Shown here piece after piece: positions 1-9,500 of a stretch of 64,000 bases of DNA (position 1 is the stretch's first letter; every line of letters starts with the position of its first letter). The position numbers and the translations under genes were made by a program. The stretch is from Actinobacillus sp. GY-402. Lineage in GTDB: Bacteria > Pseudomonadota > Gammaproteobacteria > Enterobacterales > Pasteurellaceae. The DNA is taken from contig NZ_CP062137.1 of NCBI RefSeq assembly GCF_014843355.1, forward strand, positions 1,116,001 through 1,180,000, given 5' to 3'. The notes under the pieces were generated by a model. That model saw only the letters and a program-made list of their open reading frames with translations, was not told the DNA's origin and did not search any database.

Positions 1-112
1 CATCAGGTTGCGTCGCCGGTTGAACCGTCTGCGCCGAAATCGGCAACGAGGCCAGAGAAACCGCCACAGCTAACGTACTTAATAAGAAAGGTTTAATGAA
101 GTGTTTGTGCAT
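1..112 (-). CDS. Exported protein of unknown function, 5' end only
   Basis: Reading leftwards from an ATG at 110-112, the window holds the first 37 codons of a gene cut by the window edge. The translation begins MHKHFIKPFLLSTLAVAV and continues to a typical signal-peptide end (PISAQ), so the product is very likely exported. A good ribosome binding site (AGAAGGA) sits about 7 bases before the ATG. It follows the DegQ-like protease gene in the same direction, but the inverted uptake-signal pair between them suggests separate transcription. Too little is present to identify the family. Confidence 0.6.
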   Translation of the reverse strand, partial: MHKHFIKPFLLSTLAVAVSLASLPISAQTVQPATQPD

Positions 113-221
113 AATTTTTTCCTTCTGGTGTGATTGTCCGAATTTGACAATCTCCCTGAGATTATGCGATCAATTTGTGAAATGCAAGCCCGCTTTATCA
201 AAAGCGATATTCGGAAAATAC

Positions 222-268
222 AAAAAGTGCGGTCAAAAACATTCACATTTTTTACCGCACTTTTATTT
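222..268 (-). terminator. Inverted uptake-signal pair, terminator of degQ
   Basis: AAAAGTGCGGT...ACCGCACTTTT: two uptake signal cores in inverted orientation separated by about 20 bases can form a stem just past the degQ stop. Paired uptake signals commonly act as intrinsic terminators in Pasteurellaceae. Confidence 0.7.
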
Positions 269-294
269 CGATCAGCCTGTTGCAAAACGAATTT

Positions 295-1689
295 TTATTG
301 AATCAATAAATAGAAATTGCTGTCGCCGCGTACAATATTTAAAGCGACAGCGGACGGTTCGCCTTCCAGAATTTTGCGTAAATCCGCGATGGTCGTTACG
401 GATTGACGGTTTACGCCGATAATCACGTCACCGACTTTTAAGCCGCGCGCGGCCGCCGGCGAATTGGCTTTCACCTCTTTAATTTCGATGCCGTCTTTAC
501 CGTTGTGCAGCTCCGCGCCTTCCAACGCCGCAATCGCTGTGTTTTCGGAATCATCACTTTGTGCCAGTTTGCCGTCTTCCGCCTGTAACGTCACCTTCAC
601 TTTTTCCGTTTTGCCTTCGCGTAACAAGGTCAATTCCAACTGTTTACCGGCGCCGGAAGTGGCGATTTTAGCGCGTAATTCGGCAAAACTGGAAATGCGT
701 TGACCGTTTAATTCTGTGATGACATCGCCCGCTTTAATCCCGGCTTTTTCCGCCGCCGAACCCGGCATTACTTCGCTGACAAAAGCGCCGCGTTGCGCAT
801 CCACATTAAAGGCTTTCGCTAAATCCGCATTAAGTTCGCCGCCTTTAATACCCAACTGACCGCGTCTGACTTCACCGAATTCGATAATTTGCTGCACCAG
901 GTTATTCGCCATGTTGGACGGAATGGCAAAGGCGATGCCCGCATTACTGCCGCTCGGCGAAATAATGGCGGTATTGATACCGATTAATTCTCCGTTCAGA
1001 TTGACCAACGGACCGCCCGAATTTCCCTGATTCACCGCCGCGTCGGTTTGAATATAGTTTTCATAAGCCCCGCTGTCCGAACCGGTGGAACGTCCCAAAG
1101 CGGAAATAATGCCCGATGTCGCCGTTTGTCCGACACCAAACGGATTACCAATCGCCACGGCAAAATCCCCTACTCGCAATTTATCGCTATCCGCCAATTT
1201 AATAGCGGTCAGTTTGCTCGGATTTTCAATCTGCACCAACGCCACATCGGATTGGGAATCCTTGCCCAGCACTTTGGCTTTGAATTCGCGGCCGTCATTC
1301 AATGCCACGGTGATTTTATCGGCGCCGTCTATTACGTGGTTATTAGTGATTACATAGCCTTTTTCCGCATTAATAATCACGCCGGAACCCATGCCTCTGA
1401 ATTTGCGTGACGAAGATCGGCCGTCGCCAAAAAAGTCATCGCCGAAGAAAAAACGAAATTCTTCCGGAATATCGAATTTACGTTGATTGGCTTTTTGCGT
1501 TCCTTCCACCGAAATGGACACCACCGCCGGCAACACGCGTTCCAACATCGGCGCCAGACTGTTCGTCATAACCGGTGCCGGTAACGCAGCGTTTTCCACC
1601 AACGGCGGTAAATCCGCCATGCTGAAAGTTGAGGTTAAACCCAACGCTAATGCCGTTAAAGTAAATTTTACGCTTTTGATTTTTTTCAT
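295..1689 (-). CDS. degQ: Periplasmic serine endoprotease, DegQ/HtrA family
   Basis: 464 residues, the usual size for DegP/DegQ. An N-terminal signal peptide ending near SMA is followed by a trypsin-like S1C protease domain with the catalytic triad visible: His in ITNNHVIDGAD, Asp in SDVALVQI and Ser in QGNSGGPL. Two PDZ domains follow (roughly residues 280-370 and 385-464). The family degrades or refolds misfolded envelope proteins in the periplasm. The linker before the protease core (RFFFGDDFFGDGRSSSRKF) is short, as in DegQ rather than DegP, so DegQ is preferred, though many Pasteurellaceae annotations simply say HtrA. Start supported by AGGAAGGA 6-9 bases upstream. Monocistronic between two uptake-signal terminators. 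Confidence 0.93.
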   Translation of the reverse strand: MKKIKSVKFTLTALALGLTSTFSMADLPPLVENAALPAPVMTNSLAPMLERVLPAVVSISVEGTQKANQRKFDIPEEFRFFFGDDFFGDGRSSSRKFRGMGSGVIINAEKGYVITNNHVIDGADKITVALNDGREFKAKVLGKDSQSDVALVQIENPSKLTAIKLADSDKLRVGDFAVAIGNPFGVGQTATSGIISALGRSTGSDSGAYENYIQTDAAVNQGNSGGPLVNLNGELIGINTAIISPSGSNAGIAFAIPSNMANNLVQQIIEFGEVRRGQLGIKGGELNADLAKAFNVDAQRGAFVSEVMPGSAAEKAGIKAGDVITELNGQRISSFAELRAKIATSGAGKQLELTLLREGKTEKVKVTLQAEDGKLAQSDDSENTAIAALEGAELHNGKDGIEIKEVKANSPAAARGLKVGDVIIGVNRQSVTTIADLRKILEGEPSAVALNIVRGDSNFYLLIQ

Positions 1690-1778
1690 TACATTCCTTC
1701 CTAAATAAAAATAAGAAATTAATCACCTGATTCGACAAGAAATATGGGGGAATGTTCGAAGAAATTCAAGAGAAGAAG

Positions 1779-1822
1779 AAAAGTGCGGTCAAAATTCGAT
1801 CAATTTTTTGACCGCACTTTTA
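1779..1822 (-). terminator. Inverted uptake-signal pair after BASS transporter gene
   Basis: AAAAGTGCGGTCAAAA and its complement TTTTGACCGCACTTTT flank an 11-base loop immediately downstream of the transporter stop at 1830. A long perfect stem with flanking T/A runs fits a bidirectional intrinsic terminator. Confidence 0.8.
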
Positions 1823-1829
1823 CGCGGGG

Positions 1830-2783
1830 TTACTTGGCTTCGTCGTCTTTACCGTCGTTATTTTTCATATTCGAAAAAATATTGGCGAGAATCGGGCCGG
1901 ATACGTTGTGCCAGAAGCTGAACACGGCGCTCGGCACGGCGGCAACCGGATTGAAATGCGCGGCAGCCAAAGCGGCGCCCAAACCTGAATTCTGCATACC
2001 GACTTCAATGGAAACGGCTTTGCTGTCTGCGATATTCAGACCGAGTAATTTCGCCGCCGCAAAGCCCGTCATATATCCCAGAAAGTTATGTAACACCACG
2101 ACGCTGAAAATCAATAAACCGGATTCCGCGATTTTGTCTTTGCTCACTGCAACCACCGCCGCCAGAATCAATACGATGGAAATCACGGAAACCAACGGCA
2201 TGGTTTGGCTCATTTGGTTGATTTGTTTTTTGAACAGAGCACGTACAATCAAGCCTAAGAAAATCGGAAACAGCACCATTTTCAGCACGGAAACGAACAT
2301 CGCCGCGGCATCGATTTCTAACCACTGACTGGCCAGCAGGTAAAAAATAATCGGCGTCAGCAGCGGCGCCAGTAAAGTGGAAATAGTCGTGCAGGCGACG
2401 GATAACGCCGTATTGCCTTTCGCCAGATAGGTCATCACATTCGAGGACGTACCGCCCGGGCAAGCGCCGACCAAAATCACGCCGATGGCTAAATCCGGCG
2501 GCAAATTAAAGGCTTTTGCCAGACAAAATGCAATGGACGGCATAATCAGAAACTGTCCGACCACGCCGATAATCACGGATTTCGGATGTCTGAACACTTC
2601 GCCGAAATCATTGAAAGTCAGCGTAATGCCCATACCGAACATCACTAAACCGAGCAAATACGGAATGGCGTCTTTCAGCGGTTTGAAGGTGTCGGGAAAC
2701 TGAAAAGCCAGATAAGCGAAAACCAGCACCCACAAGGCGAAAGTTTTGCTGAAGAAACGGGTAATTTTAAGTAGGGTTTGCAT
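1830..2783 (-). CDS. Bile acid:sodium symporter (BASS) family transporter
   Basis: 317 residues, strongly hydrophobic with about nine to ten membrane segments. The family-typical motif [14 protein letters not shown] is present near residue 255, as is the [19 protein letters not shown] stretch near residue 110 that forms the discontinuous-helix substrate and sodium site of BASS proteins. Members import organic anions with sodium; bacterial relatives include PanS-like pantoate transporters. The substrate here cannot be told from sequence. The start is supported by a TAAGGA ribosome binding site. Single-gene unit: terminators on both sides. The gene lies between the protease and the giant adhesin with no functional link apparent. 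Confidence 0.85.
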   Translation of the reverse strand: MQTLLKITRFFSKTFALWVLVFAYLAFQFPDTFKPLKDAIPYLLGLVMFGMGITLTFNDFGEVFRHPKSVIIGVVGQFLIMPSIAFCLAKAFNLPPDLAIGVILVGACPGGTSSNVMTYLAKGNTALSVACTTISTLLAPLLTPIIFYLLASQWLEIDAAAMFVSVLKMVLFPIFLGLIVRALFKKQINQMSQTMPLVSVISIVLILAAVVAVSKDKIAESGLLIFSVVVLHNFLGYMTGFAAAKLLGLNIADSKAVSIEVGMQNSGLGAALAAAHFNPVAAVPSAVFSFWHNVSGPILANIFSNMKNNDGKDDEAK

Positions 2784-2836
2784 AATTCATCCTTAGGCTG
2801 AAAAAGAGTTGTACATTATCACAAAACCGTAAATAG

Positions 2837-2868
2837 AAAAAGTGCGGTCAAATTTGACCGCACTTTTA
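2837..2868 (-). terminator. Compact inverted uptake-signal pair after the adhesin
   Basis: AAAAAGTGCGGTCAAA directly abuts TTTGACCGCACTTTT, giving an almost loop-less perfect palindrome 16 bases past the adhesin stop codon. It is the tightest of the uptake-signal terminators in the window. Confidence 0.8.
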
Positions 2869-2883
2869 GACTTCAGTGTCACA

Positions 2884-4944
2884 CTACCATTGGTAGCCTA
2901 CGCTTGCCGCCGCACCGGTATCGCCGCGGGTGTTGCTGTTCACAGAGAATTTCACGCCGAGTTTGCCGTTGTCTGACAAACGGGAGTAACCCACTGCGAT
3001 CGCGCTTTCGCCGCGGTATGTCCCCGCACCGGCCGCAACCATGGATTTACCCGGCATCGTTGCGTGGTATAAGCCGCCTGCTGCCAATGCACCCGCAACC
3101 CCTGCGCGTAACTTACGATCTACGCTGTGAACCTGACCGGCAACCTGATTAATCGCATTTGCGTTACGAATAACCTGTTGGTTGGTCGCGTGTAACTGGC
3201 TGCCGTTAACCGCATCGGTAGAATCTTTCGATACTTCGCCCGGCGCTACATTGGTAATTTGATTACCGCCGACATCCAACGCCGAAGCTTCTTTACCTTC
3301 AACATTCTTTTTCGTTACCGTCGTTAACTTGGTTGAGGCCGAACCGTTACTGATAGTTACGCTGTTCAGACCGGTTAAATCTTTAGCCAGTTTCACGTTC
3401 AACGAACCTTGACCGTCAGAAACCACGCCGATATTGTTATCGGTTAATTTCGTAGTATCGGACACGCCGCCTTTAACCGTTACGGTAGAACCCAGTTTTC
3501 TTTCCGAAGGCGTACCTGTATCGCCTGCGAAAGTTAACGGTTTATCCACAACCGAGGAAGTGAAATTACGTAATTGGTCAACGTTAACCGCATCCGTACC
3601 GTTCACGCCCGACGCCACATTGGTAATAGTTTGGCCGCCCGCACTGATACCGTCTTTGCCGATCGATACGTTGCCTGCACTGACTTTACCGGTTGTACCG
3701 TCAATCACCACGGTATTGGCACCGCTACCGATGTTCAGCTTATCGCTTAAATCAAAGGTCACGTTGTTGCCGTCTTTAGTGATATTGATGTTGCCATCTT
3801 TATTCGCTAAATCCACGGTTGCATTCGGTTTAACATTTGAACTGTCAGCACCGTTAACCGTTAAGTTCCAACCGGCATTTGCCGTTTCTTTCACTTCGTT
3901 TAATTGGCTAACGTTAACTGCATCCGTCGGTGCCGTACCGTTTGCCACGTTGGTGATCTTATTACCGCCGGCGTTGATCCCGCTGGTGGTAACAGATACA
4001 TTACCTGCTGTGAATCCGGTTTCGGTTACAGCAACATTATTACCGACTTTGATATTACCGCTAGTGATTACCGTTGTTCCGATGGTCATAGAACCTTTGT
4101 TAGTTAACGTAATATTATCAGCCAAGTTGAAAGTCACATTCGTGCCGTTTACCACTGCAACAGTGTTTGTACCGTTGTTGAAGCTTACGGTTTGTTTACC
4201 CACGGTTGTCGCATTGTCAGCATTATTACCCGTGATTTTCCATGCGTTCGATGCGGTACTTGCATTCAATTGGCTTACGTTAACTGCGTCGGTATCTTCA
4301 GTACCTGCTGCCACATTGATAATTTTGTTACCGCCATTATCTAAGCCGTATTTACTGATTGATACATTACCTGTAATCACTTTACCGGTTGTACCGTCAA
4401 TAACGACTGTGTTAGCTGCACCGTTAGTAAACGTCGCACTGGTTAAGTTAGTCAGATTTTGAGCTAACTGAATCGTTAACGTATCCGTACCGTCCGCTTT
4501 CACGTTGATATTGCCCGCTGCACCCGTAAAGTTCGCCGACGTATCTTTATCTACGCCTTCGCCGATAATATTCACGGTGCTATTCAATTTGTGTTTATTC
4601 AACACTTCGTTGTTACCGGTAAAGATTAAACCGTCATCCAAGGTTGCCACCGTTGAGGTGCCGTTCGGCGTTTCGTATACGATACGATCCGTTCCGTTTA
4701 CACCGTCTACGCCGGCTGGTCCTTGTGCTAAGGTTACGGTGCCGTTGGTACCGTCTGTTCCGTTGATGCCGATTGTGCCGTCTTTTCCGTTTAATACCAC
4801 GCCGGTACCGTTCGCACCCATTGCGCCGATTTGACCGTCTTTGCCGTCTTTACCGCCAACCGTTAAGTTGCTGTTCAGATCAAAGGTTACATTATTGCCG
4901 TCTTTAGTGATATTGATGTTGCCATCTTTATTTGCTAAATCCAC
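2884..4944 (-). CDS. C-terminal part of giant trimeric autotransporter adhesin (separated by frameshifts)
   Basis: 686 residues open in this frame. It is the carboxy end of the gene that begins at 19283, cut off from it by the one-base insertions at about 5039-5402. The nominal GTG start at 4944 falls in the middle of a stalk repeat (DIVDLANKDG) and has no ribosome binding site, so it is not a real start; the frame opens upstream of it. Content: one collagen-like segment (GKDGKDGQIGAMGANG), stalk with DAVNVSQLN connectors, and the YadA-type membrane anchor in the last ~75 residues (RKLRAGVAGALAAGG, then AVGYSRLSDNGKLGVKFS), ending in VGYQW with the terminal aromatic residue expected of an outer-membrane barrel. 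If the insertions are sequencing errors, this is simply the anchor of one continuous protein. Confidence 0.85.
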   Translation of the reverse strand: MDLANKDGNINITKDGNNVTFDLNSNLTVGGKDGKDGQIGAMGANGTGVVLNGKDGTIGINGTDGTNGTVTLAQGPAGVDGVNGTDRIVYETPNGTSTVATLDDGLIFTGNNEVLNKHKLNSTVNIIGEGVDKDTSANFTGAAGNINVKADGTDTLTIQLAQNLTNLTSATFTNGAANTVVIDGTTGKVITGNVSISKYGLDNGGNKIINVAAGTEDTDAVNVSQLNASTASNAWKITGNNADNATTVGKQTVSFNNGTNTVAVVNGTNVTFNLADNITLTNKGSMTIGTTVITSGNIKVGNNVAVTETGFTAGNVSVTTSGINAGGNKITNVANGTAPTDAVNVSQLNEVKETANAGWNLTVNGADSSNVKPNATVDLANKDGNINITKDGNNVTFDLSDKLNIGSGANTVVIDGTTGKVSAGNVSIGKDGISAGGQTITNVASGVNGTDAVNVDQLRNFTSSVVDKPLTFAGDTGTPSERKLGSTVTVKGGVSDTTKLTDNNIGVVSDGQGSLNVKLAKDLTGLNSVTISNGSASTKLTTVTKKNVEGKEASALDVGGNQITNVAPGEVSKDSTDAVNGSQLHATNQQVIRNANAINQVAGQVHSVDRKLRAGVAGALAAGGLYHATMPGKSMVAAGAGTYRGESAIAVGYSRLSDNGKLGVKFSVNSNTRGDTGAAASVGYQW

Positions 4945-6576
4945 AATATCGTTCGGTTTTACATCCGAGCTATTAGTACCGTTCGCAGTTAACTTCCAAC
5001 CGGCATTCGCTGTCGCATTTACAGCATTTAACTGATCTCACGTTCACCGCATCGGTACCGTTTTTGACCCGCCGACACATTGGTAATCGTATTGTTACCG
5101 TTATTTAAGCCGGTATCAGTCAAGCTGACTACACCGTTTGTACCGCCGTTAATGGTGACACCGTTACCATTCACTACCGTGTTGGTGGTGCCGTTGGTAA
5201 AGGTCGCACTGGTTAAGTTCACTAAGTCTTGCGCCAATTGAACCACTAACGTGCTGTTACCGTCCGCTTTCACGTTGATATTGCCCGCTGCGCCCGTAAA
5301 GTTCGCCGACGTATCTTTTATCTACGCCTTCGCCGATAATATTCACGGTGCTATTCAATTTGTGTTTATTCAATACTTCGTTGTTACCGGTAAAAGATTA
5401 AAACCGTCATCCAAGGTTGCCACCGTTGAGGTGCCGTTCGGCGTTTCGTATACGATACGATCCGTTCCGTTTACACCGTCTACGCCGGCTGGTCCTTGTG
5501 CTAAGGTTACGGTGCCGTTGGTACCGTCTGTTCCGTTGATGCCGATTGTGCCGTCTTTTCCGTTTAATACCACGCCGGTACCGTTCGCACCCATTGCGCC
5601 GATTTGACCGTCTTTGCCGTCTTTACCGCCAACCGTTAAGTTGCTGTTCAGATCAAAGGTTACATTATTGCCGTCTTTAGTGATATTGATGTTGCCATCT
5701 TTATTTGCTAAATCCACAATATCGTTCGGTTTTACATCCGAGCTATTAGTACCGTTCGCAGTTAACTTCCAACCGGCATTCGCTGTCGCATTTACAGCAT
5801 TTAACTGATCTACGTTCACCGCATCGGTACCGTTTTGACCCGCCGACACATTGGTAATCGTATTGTTACCGTTATTTAAGCCGGTATCAGTCAAGCTGAC
5901 TACACCGTTTGTACCGCCGTTAATGGTGACACCGTTACCATTCACTACCGTGTTGGTGGTGCCGTTGGTAAAGGTCGCACTGGTTAAGTTCACTAAGTCT
6001 TGCGCCAATTGAACCACTAACGTGCTGTTACCGTCCGCTTTCACGTTGATATTGCCCGCTGCGCCCGTAAAGTTCGCCGACGTATCTTTATCTACGCCTT
6101 CGCCGATAATATTCACGGTGCTATTCAATTTGTGTTTATTCAATACTTCGTTGTTACCGGTAAAGATTAAACCGTCATCCAAGGTTGCCACCGTTGAGGT
6201 GCCGTTCGGCGTTTCGTATACGATACGATCCGTTCCGTTTACACCGTCTACGCCGGCTGGTCCTTGTGCTAAGGTTACGGTACCGTTGGTACCGTCTGTT
6301 CCGTTGATGCCGATTGTGCCGTCTTTTCCGTTTAATACCACGCCGGTACCGTTCGCACCCATTGCGCCGATTTGACCGTCTTTGCCGTCTTTACCGCCAA
6401 CCGTTAAGTTGCTGTTCAGATCAAAGGTTACATTATTGCCGTCTTTAGTGATATTGATGTTGCCATCTTTATTTGCTAAATCCACAATATCGTTCGGTTT
6501 TACATCCGAGCTATTAGTACCGTTCGCAGTTAACTTCCAACCGGCATTCGCTGTCGCATTTACAGCATTTAACTGA
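4500..6576 (-). repeat. 768-bp direct repeats in adhesin stalk (two full copies plus a partial)
   Basis: A 256-residue module (NAGWKLTANG ... collagen-like GKDG segment ... DAVNVDQL) occurs at about 6576-5809 and again at about 5808-5036, the second being 773 bases long because of the five insertions. The first ~540 bases of a third copy run from 5035 to about 4500 before diverging. The two full copies look almost identical; one difference is TACCG versus TGCCG near 6272/5511. Confidence 0.85.
5036..5404 (-). other. Cluster of five single-base insertions breaking the adhesin frame
   Basis: Compared with the neighbouring repeat copy (about 5809-6180), this copy has one extra base at five places: CTCACG for CTACG (~5039), five Ts for four (~5061-5065), CTTTTATC for CTTTATC (~5317), GTAAAAG for GTAAAG (~5395) and TTAAAACC for TTAAACC (~5402). 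Four of the five are homopolymer extensions. Reading down the minus strand the frame is lost at 5402/5395, regained after 5317, and lost again at 5065/5039. The whole gene measures 16,400 bases; minus five it is 16,395, exactly 5,465 codons, and no other interruption is seen. Confidence 0.85.
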
Positions 6577-9500
6577 TCTACGTTCACCGCATCGGTACCG
6601 TTTTGACCTGCTGCCACATTGGTAATGGTCTTGTTGCCGGCATTAATACCGTCTTCACTTACCACTACATCACCCGCATTGAAAGTCGTTGCATTCACAG
6701 TAGTAAACGTGACGTTATCCGCCGTGGCAATCGCAATTCCTGTCGCAGATGGCGTTAACACGATGTTTTTACCTGAGGTAAAGTTCGCATTATTGTCATC
6801 TTTGTTCAACGTCTGAGCAAGCTTACCGTCCGCACTGGTGGTTAACGTTTGGATGGCAGTATCCGCTTTACCCAATGAATCTTTCGCTTTGTCACTTAAA
6901 TCCACTGAAACATTGGTGCCGTCTAATGTTGTGACGATACCTGATATATTCGCGCTATCCGCATTCGCCGAACCTTTCACCGCTACCGTGCCGTTATCCG
7001 GAACATCAGCAGTATTCGTACCATCTGAAATATTCCAGTTGTATGCACTTGCAGAGATAGTCTGGTTCAACTGGTCTAAGTTAACCGCATCGGTACCATT
7101 AGTACCTGTTGCTACATTGGTAATTTTTTGGCTACCCGCATCAATACCATTACTATTGATAGTCACAGGACCCGCAGTAATACTGTTAAAGCTCACATCA
7201 TCAGCGGTCGCTACGGTGATGTCTTTGTCCGTACGGGTAATCTTGATGTTTTTACCATCTTTAAACTGTACGGTATCTCCCGGTGCTACTTTAGTTGCGG
7301 TATCGCCGTTTGTTTGAACATTCCAACCGGTATTAGCTACGTCAGAAACGTTTTTGATTGCATCGTGAATCGTGGTTTCACCCGTACCGCCAATATCAGT
7401 AAATGTAATATTACCGTTAGAATCAACCGCCGCATTACCACCGAAGTTATTCACCACGGAGTTTGCCACATTGCCTAACACTCGGTTAGTTGCATAAAGC
7501 TGGCTACCGTTAATTGCATCGGTTGAAGTTGCAGAGATATTACCCGGTGTGACATATTTAATTTGTCGTTCCTGACCGGCAGAACCGACGCTCACATAGT
7601 CACCCGCCACAACATTACCGGCACCTGCAAAACCTGAATAGGTCAGATTGTTAACAGTTGCCGCTGTTTCGGTAGTTGCCGTTGCCGCTGCGGAATTATT
7701 ACCTAATACAACCGATCCTTCGGTACCCACATTAATGTTATTACCTAATGCTGTGGTGTTAGCACCGGTTACACTAGAGTTATAGCCGATAACCGTTGCA
7801 CCGTCTGCACCCGCCGTTGCATTTGAACCTACCGCTGTCGCCGCTGATTCCGTTGCATTTGCACCCGCACCAAGCGCTGTTGTCCATTGTGCGGTGGCTT
7901 GTGCGTTAGAGCCCAGACCTGTTGCATAATCACCGGTCGCCTTGGCGGAAATACCCATTGCCATTGACCAAGTATTACTTGCTACGGAATTAGTTCCCAC
8001 AGCAATACTGTAAGAGCCGGTCGATTGCGCATTATTACCGATAGCAATTACGCTGTCATTGCTACTTGACGTTGCATTGGCGTTATTACCGATAGCAATC
8101 GCCGACGCGCTATTTGCCTTCGTACCCTGGCCAATCGCCGTAGCATTATCGCCGGAAGCCGTTGCATTTGCCCCCGCCGCCATTGCATTTGCGCCGGTTG
8201 CGCCGTCGTTCTTACGGTTGCCGGTTGCGGTTGAATTTACAGAATAGTAACGTGTAGTATTCGCTTCCAACTGCGCCACATTCACCGCATCCGTTGCGTT
8301 AGTTCCCGCCGTCACATTGGTGATGGCGTGGTCGCCCGCATCAATACCGGCGCTGTTGATAGTCACATCGCCCGCTTTGAAGGTGTCGTTGACCGTCACA
8401 TTACCCACTGTAATGCTGTCCGCTAACGTCAGTTTTACTCCGTCCGTCACTGTGCTGACCACCAGATTGCTGTCCGAAGTTACATTGATAGTGCTGCCCA
8501 AAGCGAAGTTATTCGCGCTGGTGCCGTTACCGAAGTTAATGCCTTTGTTAATGGCATTGGTATTATTCGTAATGTTGTTCGCATTATTGGTAATATTCTG
8601 CGCATTATTCGCCACGTTCGTATTGGTCGCGTTTAACTGGCTTAAATTCACCGCATCGCTATCTTGCGTACCGTTCGCGACGTTAGTCACCGTTTTGCCG
8701 CCCGCGTTGATACCGTTATTGCTGATGCTGACATCGCCCGCGTTAAAAGTAGTGGCATTTACTGTGGTGAATGTCACGTTGTCTTTGGTCGCAACCTTAA
8801 TACCGCCCTGTCCGTCATTCGTCAGGCTGATATTGTCGCTGCTTACAAAGTTCGCTTTATTGTCCGCTTTGCTCAGGGTTTTCACATCCTTACCGTCGAT
8901 TTGGGTTACCACGGACTGCAATGCGCTGGTGGCGTTCGTCACTGCTTCTTTCAGTTTGTCTGTTGCCGCCACTTCAAGTTTACCGGCGGAGGCGGTGGTG
9001 TTGATTAAATCGTTATCACCATTTACCGTCAGGGTTTCACCCAGTTTGCGTTCCGTCGCCGCGCCGCTGTCCGCCGCAAAGGTAATGCCTTTGTTGTTTA
9101 CGGTGGTATTGGCGTCTACGCCTTGCTGGATATCGGACTTGGTTTGTTCGCTTAAGTCGACAGACACATTGGTGCCGTCAAGTGCGGTCACAATTCCGGC
9201 AGTTTTTGCACTGTCTGCATTGGCCGAACCCTTGATCGCCACGGTGCTGTTATCCGCTACCGCATTGCTGTTGGTACCGTCGGACAGATTCCAGTTGTAG
9301 GAGTTGTCGCCGATGTATTTTTCCAATTGACCTAAGTTCACCGCGTCCGTTGCGTTAGTTCCGGCCGTTACATTGGTGATGGCGTGGTTGCCTGCATCAA
9401 TACCGCTGTTGTTGATGGTCACATCGCCCGCTTTTAAGGTGTTGTTGACCGTCACATTACTTACCGCAATGCTATCCGCTAATGCCAGTTCAACCCCGTC

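Noticed and set aside
79-422. Short ORFs on both strands at the left edge (79-285 minus, 96-422 plus)
   Set aside because: They run across the inverted uptake-signal terminator and overlap degQ or the exported-protein start; no coding signals.
5028-5273. Separate 81-residue gene between the two adhesin parts
   Set aside because: Its sequence is an internal adhesin repeat; it is open only because the frame is briefly regained between insertions.
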